Below are positions 59,216-64,000 of a stretch of DNA of 64,000 nucleotides, in pieces. The DNA is from Hevea brasiliensis. Taxonomy: Eukaryota > Streptophyta > Magnoliopsida > Malpighiales > Euphorbiaceae. Made by a program: the position numbers and the translations under genes. How positions within the stretch are numbered: the stretch's first letter is position 1; every line of letters begins with the position of its first letter. The stretch covers positions 70,790,992 through 70,854,991 of the forward strand of contig NC_079498.1 in assembly GCF_030052815.1 (NCBI RefSeq). The letters are read 5' to 3'. Under the pieces are notes generated by a model that was not told the origin of the DNA, ran no database searches, and saw only the letters and a list, made by a program, of their open reading frames with translations.

Positions 59216-62200
59216 TGTGACACCCCTTACCCGTGTACAGTATACCCGAGTAAGCAATGTCACACGGTGTATCGGCACACTCTAATATGCCTTATTTAAT
59301 TTTTATCATGCTTTTGAATATAATTTGTGAAATATAATTTATTTAAGCCATTTATCGAAATTGTCATTTATTTGAGGTTCCGAAAATTTTAAAGAAAATC
59401 CGGCAGAGTACCGACTAAAAATGGAGAAAACAGTTCTTCGGAACCTGTTAAAAACACTTCTAATATTTGTATTCAATCATCTCAAACTCCAATATCCAAA
59501 ATCTCAACAATTTTCAATTTTGGTTCTCAACAACCTTTTCATTTCTCAAACATCCATTTCTCATAATGCTCATATACAACAATAAATAAATGCTCAAATT
59601 TTGCATTCATAACCATAACTTTCATTATTTACATGAACATCAAAATACATTACATAAGTTCAAATACATATGAGGAAGTAAAAATTAGCTACAAAATATC
59701 AAAATGACGCCTAGTGTCCTACCAATGCACTGCAGAAGTTAAGGTGACACGGACACTGTGCAGAACTGCAGGATGGACTCACCCAGTCAACGGTCTACTG
59801 GGCTCATGATCTGTATCTCCAGAACCTATGCGTGGCAAAAGCAACGCGCTAAGCAATAATGCTTAGTGGTGCAATAATAAAATAAAGGAAATAGCAAGAA
59901 ATAAATATGTAATGAATGTATATGTTATATTTGTTTGGTATTTGTATATCATTTACTTTGTCCACTTTTATTCATTTGGTTGCCCCAAGTAACCTACACA
60001 AGACAACTGGACTGGATAACGGGTAAACTGGCACTGGGTATCAAGTACCTCGGGCCGTCACACCATCGGTCACATATGCATCTCCCGGTGTGCAACAGAA
60101 AAGCTAACAAGCTGTAAACAATATCAGGCACAAGGCCAAGTCTCAATGTAAGGTCAGAATGGCTAAAAGCCATAAAATCACGAAATGGCATATTGCCATG
60201 TGTAGTACTGCTAACTGAACCCTATTGGCATGCCAAACTATCCAAACCAATCTTGTTAGGTATACTAGGGCATTTGAAACTTTTAAATTCTTCAATTTGT
60301 GAATTTCAAGTTTTGGTGTTACTATTCACCTCATTGGTCAACAAAAATGTTGAATTTTAGATAGAAAATATGTACATTGACTTTGGCACTCCCAACATAT
60401 CACATTTGGCATTCAAAACTTGTTGGCATTACGCATTTATACCATTTCAAAGTTTAAACCAAGGGAAGCAAAATTTTCATTTTTTTGGAACTCAATTTTA
60501 CTGTTCCATTGGACACTGTTTCAGTGGGAATTTGAAGAAATGGCAAACATGAAAGTTGTTCCTTATTTTGTCTAGTTGAATTTCCTTTTTTGAATCACTC
60601 CATTTGGAGTTTTGAAACTCCAGATATGGTCCAAAAACCACAGCTGGCCGGATTTCCATTCTTCATAAATTACCAAATCTACAGTAACATGAACAGTGAC
60701 TGTGACTACCATTTGGGTGAGGTTCTGGTCATAATTTGGGGTAGGTTTCTTCATGAAAGTTGTTTTTCTATGTCTTAACTTTTTTCTGTAAAAATTTCAG
60801 GTCAATTGACCATATCTACAGTGAGTTATGGTCAAATGAATAGTTACTGTTCATTTGGTCATTTTTGCAGGTTCTGTTGCAGGGGATCCGGATTGGGGCC
60901 AACTTTTGGTCCTCTTGCTTTGGTCTTTTGGGCATGGTTTCTTCAGTAAAAATGTGCCATTATAAGCCTAGTTTCATGTCGAATTGGCCAAACACCAATT
61001 GGACCAACACAGCCAAAGTTATGGCTGTGTAATTGGACTGAAATCTCAGTCCATTGTCATTGCATTTAGGCAGCATAGTCATTCACTTTGCCATGCTATT
61101 TTTCAGTCCATATTATGGTCAAATCTCCTCAAATGGTCACTAATTGACCATTAGAATGTTCTTTAACAATTGCATAAGCCAAGTTCACATTTTACTCCCA
61201 AAACCCTAGTTCAAAGTCATGATTTATACAATTTACCTTAGTTAGCTACTAATTCACTATTCTTATGTTTATAAACTTCAAACATGGTTTCTAGTTCACT
61301 CCAAGCTCATCAAAAACACTCATTCCTATTCCTTCAATAGGGCAGCCGAAATTCATGTACACATACACATGAATTTTGTTCATTTAAATTTTATTTTCTT
61401 ACTATATTCAAGTTCCTATTCATGAAATTAAAGAGTTTTAGGTATATAGTGCACTAACCTTTAAGTGGCAGAATTTTCCCAAGTTAAATCTTCACTTTCC
61501 TTCACTTTCTAGGCTACCAAAAGGTTGTTTAAGGTGTGGGGTAAAATTTTAATGAAGAGAGGCTAGGGTTTTGTGGTGAAACAAAGGAAGAATCAAGCTT
61601 TTTGATTAAAGATTAATGGAGGGAGAGGGGAAGGGATTTCGGCTGGTTTGTCCAAAGGAAGAAGATGATTTTTTTTCCTTCTAATTTCAGCCTCTTTTAG
61701 TTGTTTTAAGTGAATTAGTTGTAAGGTGATTGGTGGACCATTTTAAATGACATCATAATGATGTCATTATTTGCATTATTTTGCATTTTCTTTTTTTTTC
61801 TTTCACTACTCATTTTTAATTTAATTTCTAGTAATGTTTATTCATATTTTATGTCATATTAATTATTTACTCAACTGGACAAGTCGGCCAAAAATCACCT
61901 CTGAAGGCGAAATGACCAAAATGCCCTCCGTTTGGCTCAACGGGTCAAAATTGTCTGTACTGATTGAAAAATTTTTCTAGGTATTTTCTTGGCAATCTAA
62001 TGCCATGGGAACCTCAATGACCCTTCTCTGGAGTCCCAAAAATTATTTTATGAATTTTTCCCTGGGTCTAGGACTCCTCGTTGCGAGAACCGCAACTTCC
62101 CTCTGGTTACCCATCGCTAGGGCACCGGCTCGTTTAACTTGGTTGTATTTTATTTCTAAAATTTTTACTAAATTTTTCTTATTAATATTTGAGTTGATTT

Positions 62201-62307
62201 TGGTTCTTCACTTTAGTTTAAATATTTTTCCGAACATTCTAGCTGTCCGGACCGACATCGTCATCTAACAAAGAGGATGTACTGAGTAGTTAATGGAGGG
62301 TGTTACA
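59216..62307 (-). repeat. Tekay-2 3' LTR (3092 bp)
   Basis: Plus-strand ends TGTGACACCCC and GGGTGTTACA. Twin hairpin at 59830-59866 (stem 1 CTAAGCA/TGCTTAG, stem 2 GCGT/ACGC), palindrome at 60832-60860, donor-like AAAGGTTAGTGC (minus, about 61455). Shorter than solo LTRs B and C. Confidence 0.92.
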
Positions 62308-62321
62308 ACTCTTTCCCTCTA
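62308..62321 (-). other. Tekay-2 PPT
   Basis: Minus-strand TAGAGGGAAAGAGT next to the LTR start TGTAACACCC. Just upstream lies the perfect palindrome AAATTTCG-AGGA-CGAAATTT. Confidence 0.88.
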
Positions 62322-64000
62322 ATTTAAATTTCGTCCTCGAAATTTACCTGATGCAAACAGTTGAGGGAACTGTTGCCTCATCGTCTCTTAACTTTCCCAA
62401 GTTGCCTCCTCGGTGTTGTGGTGGCTCCAAAGCACTTTCAGTAGTGGAATCTGCTTGTTCCTCAATTCTTTTACTTCCCGAGCTAGGATCCGTAGAGGTT
62501 CTTCTTCATAAGTCAAATCCGGTTGTATTTCAATTTCTTCCCTGGAGATGAAATGTGAAGGGTCTGAGCGATATCTTCTTAGCATGGACACGTGGAATAC
62601 ATTGTGGATCTTGTCCAGCTCTGGTGGTAAAGCTAGCCTATAGGCCATTGGACCCACACGTTCAATGACTTCATATGGGCCAATGAACCTAGGGCTTAAC
62701 TTACCTTTCCTTCCAAACCTCAATACTTTCTTCCACGGTGACACCTTGAGGAACACTTTGTCGCCAACCGCATATTCTATTTCTTTTCTCTTCAGGTCGG
62801 CATAAGATTTACATGCGAGGCAAATTTTCAAAGTTGGCTTTGATTAGTTTTACTTTCTCCTCAGTCTGTTTCACCAGGTCTGGTCCTACCAGTTTGTCTT
62901 CGCCCAATTCAGTCCAGCACACTGGAGTTCTACATTTTCTCCCATACAATGCTTCATATGGGGCCATTTGGATGCTAGCTTGGTAGCTATTGTTGTATGC
63001 AAATTCTGCCAGTGGGAGGTATCTATCCCAGCTTCCCTCAAACTCAATGACACAACTCCTCAGCATATCCTTAAGGACCTGACATATTTTTCATGTTATT
63101 GTTATCATTTCAGTTCAATATGTGTATTTATCTAATTGGTTTCAATTGTTTACCTGGATTACTCTTTCAGATTGCCCATCCGTCTGAGGATGGAAAGCTG
63201 TGCTGAAATGGAGTTGTGTACCTAAGGACTCATGCAACTTCTTCCAAAATCTCGATGTGAACCTTGGGTCTCGATCAGATATGATGGAAAGTGGAATTCC
63301 ATGCAGTCTAACTATCTCAATGATATACAATTCTGCTAACTTCTCTAGTGAGTCCTAACTGGCAGAAAGTGTGCTGACTTCGTCAATCTATCAACTATCA
63401 CCCATGCTGCATCATGTTTCTTCCGAGTGAGAGGTAGACCACTTACAAAATCCATGGTGACCCGATCCCATTTCCATTCAGGTATGCATATAGGCTGTAG
63501 CAAACCTGATGGAACTTGATGTTCTGCCTTGACTTGCTGACATGTCAAGCATTTAGTCACATAGTCAGCTATGTCCTTCTTCATACCAGGCCACCAATAC
63601 TGGAGCTTCAGATCATGATACATCTTTGTACTTCCTGGGTGCATAGCATATACACTGGTGTGTGCCTCTTTTAGAATACTGGCTTTCAATTCCCTATTAT
63701 CTGGTACACACAGTCTTCCTTTATAGTGCAGACACCCATCTGCTTTCACCTCATAGTCAGCTGCTTTTCCCTCTGGGATTTTGCTCATAATAGCCAGTAA
63801 CTTTTCATCTACTTTTTGCCCATCTAAAATCTGTCAGAAAGGTGTTTGGCCTCACTTGCAACTCAGCCAAAATAGCTCCATCTCGAATCAAAGATAGACG
63901 GGCATTCAATGATCTCAAAGCTGTGATAGACTTTCTGCTCAAAGCATCAGCAACTACATTTGCCTTCCCAGGATGGTAGTCAATCACACAATCATAATCC
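62319..64000 (-). pseudogene. Tekay-2 pol: end of RNase H, integrase, chromodomain
   Basis: From right to left: 63805-63987 has the RNase H end DYHPGKANVVADALSRKS. 63345-63788 has the zinc-binding part EAHTSVYAMHPGSTKMYHDL, KCLTCQQVK, then first Asp TMDFVSGLP and [14 protein letters not shown] small deletion shifts the frame near 63340. 63142-63330 has [10 protein letters not shown] and [13 protein letters not shown] 75-nt intron follows (63079-63153). 62809-63066 starts MLRSCVIEFEGSWDRY; a frameshift near 62820 leads into 62388-62831 with SPRFIGPYEVIERVG and chromodomain LLKVLWSHHNTEEATWES, then a TAA where Tekay-1 has Glu. The natural end is SGKFRGRNLN and TAG. Inactive. Confidence 0.93.
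63079..63153 (-). other. Intron in Tekay-2 integrase frame (75 nt, phase 0)
   Basis: Minus-strand ATCCAG|GTAAAC ... ATATGTCAG|GTCCTTAAGG. In frame on both sides (SERVIQ to VLKDMLRSC). The intron has an in-frame TGA after three codons, so it is not a coding insertion. Confidence 0.72.

Larger units (their letters stand above)
59216..64000 (-). mobile_element. Tekay-2: Ty3/gypsy chromovirus, 3' half (runs off right edge)
   Basis: Minus orientation: 3' LTR 59216-62307, PPT 62308-62321, then chromodomain, integrase and the end of RNase H read leftward from 64000. LTR subfamily B. Pol is close to Tekay-1 but has its own lesions. Confidence 0.92.

Overview
This window is a transposon graveyard from a large, repeat-rich flowering-plant nuclear genome, most likely a eudicot; the species cannot be read from the sequence. 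I see no credible host protein-coding gene and no rRNA, tRNA or CRISPR array. Nearly everything recognisable is LTR retrotransposon, with one RTE-type LINE, one broken hAT transposase and microsatellites.

Layout. (1) 1-15202: a minus-strand Ty3/gypsy element of the Tat lineage, Ogre type (called Ogre-1): start of the 3' LTR, polypurine tract (PPT), a tandem-repeat 3' UTR, decayed pol with two RNase H domains, an Ogre-type intron, gag, an extra ORF1 (DUF7745-like plus coiled coil), primer-binding site (PBS) and a 4.8-kb 5' LTR. (2) 15203-39425: the LTR of an older plus-strand Ogre relative (Ogre-2). It is cut into pieces by Ogre-1, by two solo Tekay-like LTRs (16980-20630, 5-bp duplication ATACT; 22409-26036, CAAAA) and by a two-LTR Tekay element (26653-37857). 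(3) 39435-42130: Ogre-2 PBS, then fused fragments of two Tekay-type LTRs and an Athila-like LTR end. (4) 42131-51590: AT-rich sequence with microsatellites, a copia-like LTR, an RTE LINE with a 13-bp target duplication and a hAT pseudogene. (5) 51590-58209: remains of another Tat-like element (minus) holding a solo Tekay LTR (52196-56247, GTGAC). (6) 58210-64000: a truncated Tekay LTR interrupted by a minus-strand Tekay element that runs off the right edge.

Most interesting content. Both Ogre LTRs carry, antisense to the element, what looks like a real gene: its own TATA box about 155-165 bp before the ATG, a Transposase_28-like (putative gypsy-type) domain, a 61-nt intron at the same place in both copies, and a C-terminal coiled coil with acidic tail. 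A third, more decayed copy lies antisense in the 3' region of the element at 51590-58209. The two Tekay elements share a short phase-0 intron inside the integrase reading frame. All the Tekay-type LTRs share a twin-hairpin structure whose stems are kept while the bases change, plus donor-like and acceptor-like splice motifs.

Reading frames were checked by hand from the sequence. Family names rest on remembered motif patterns, not on searches. Ends of elements with target duplications are accurate to a base or two; other limits are approximate.
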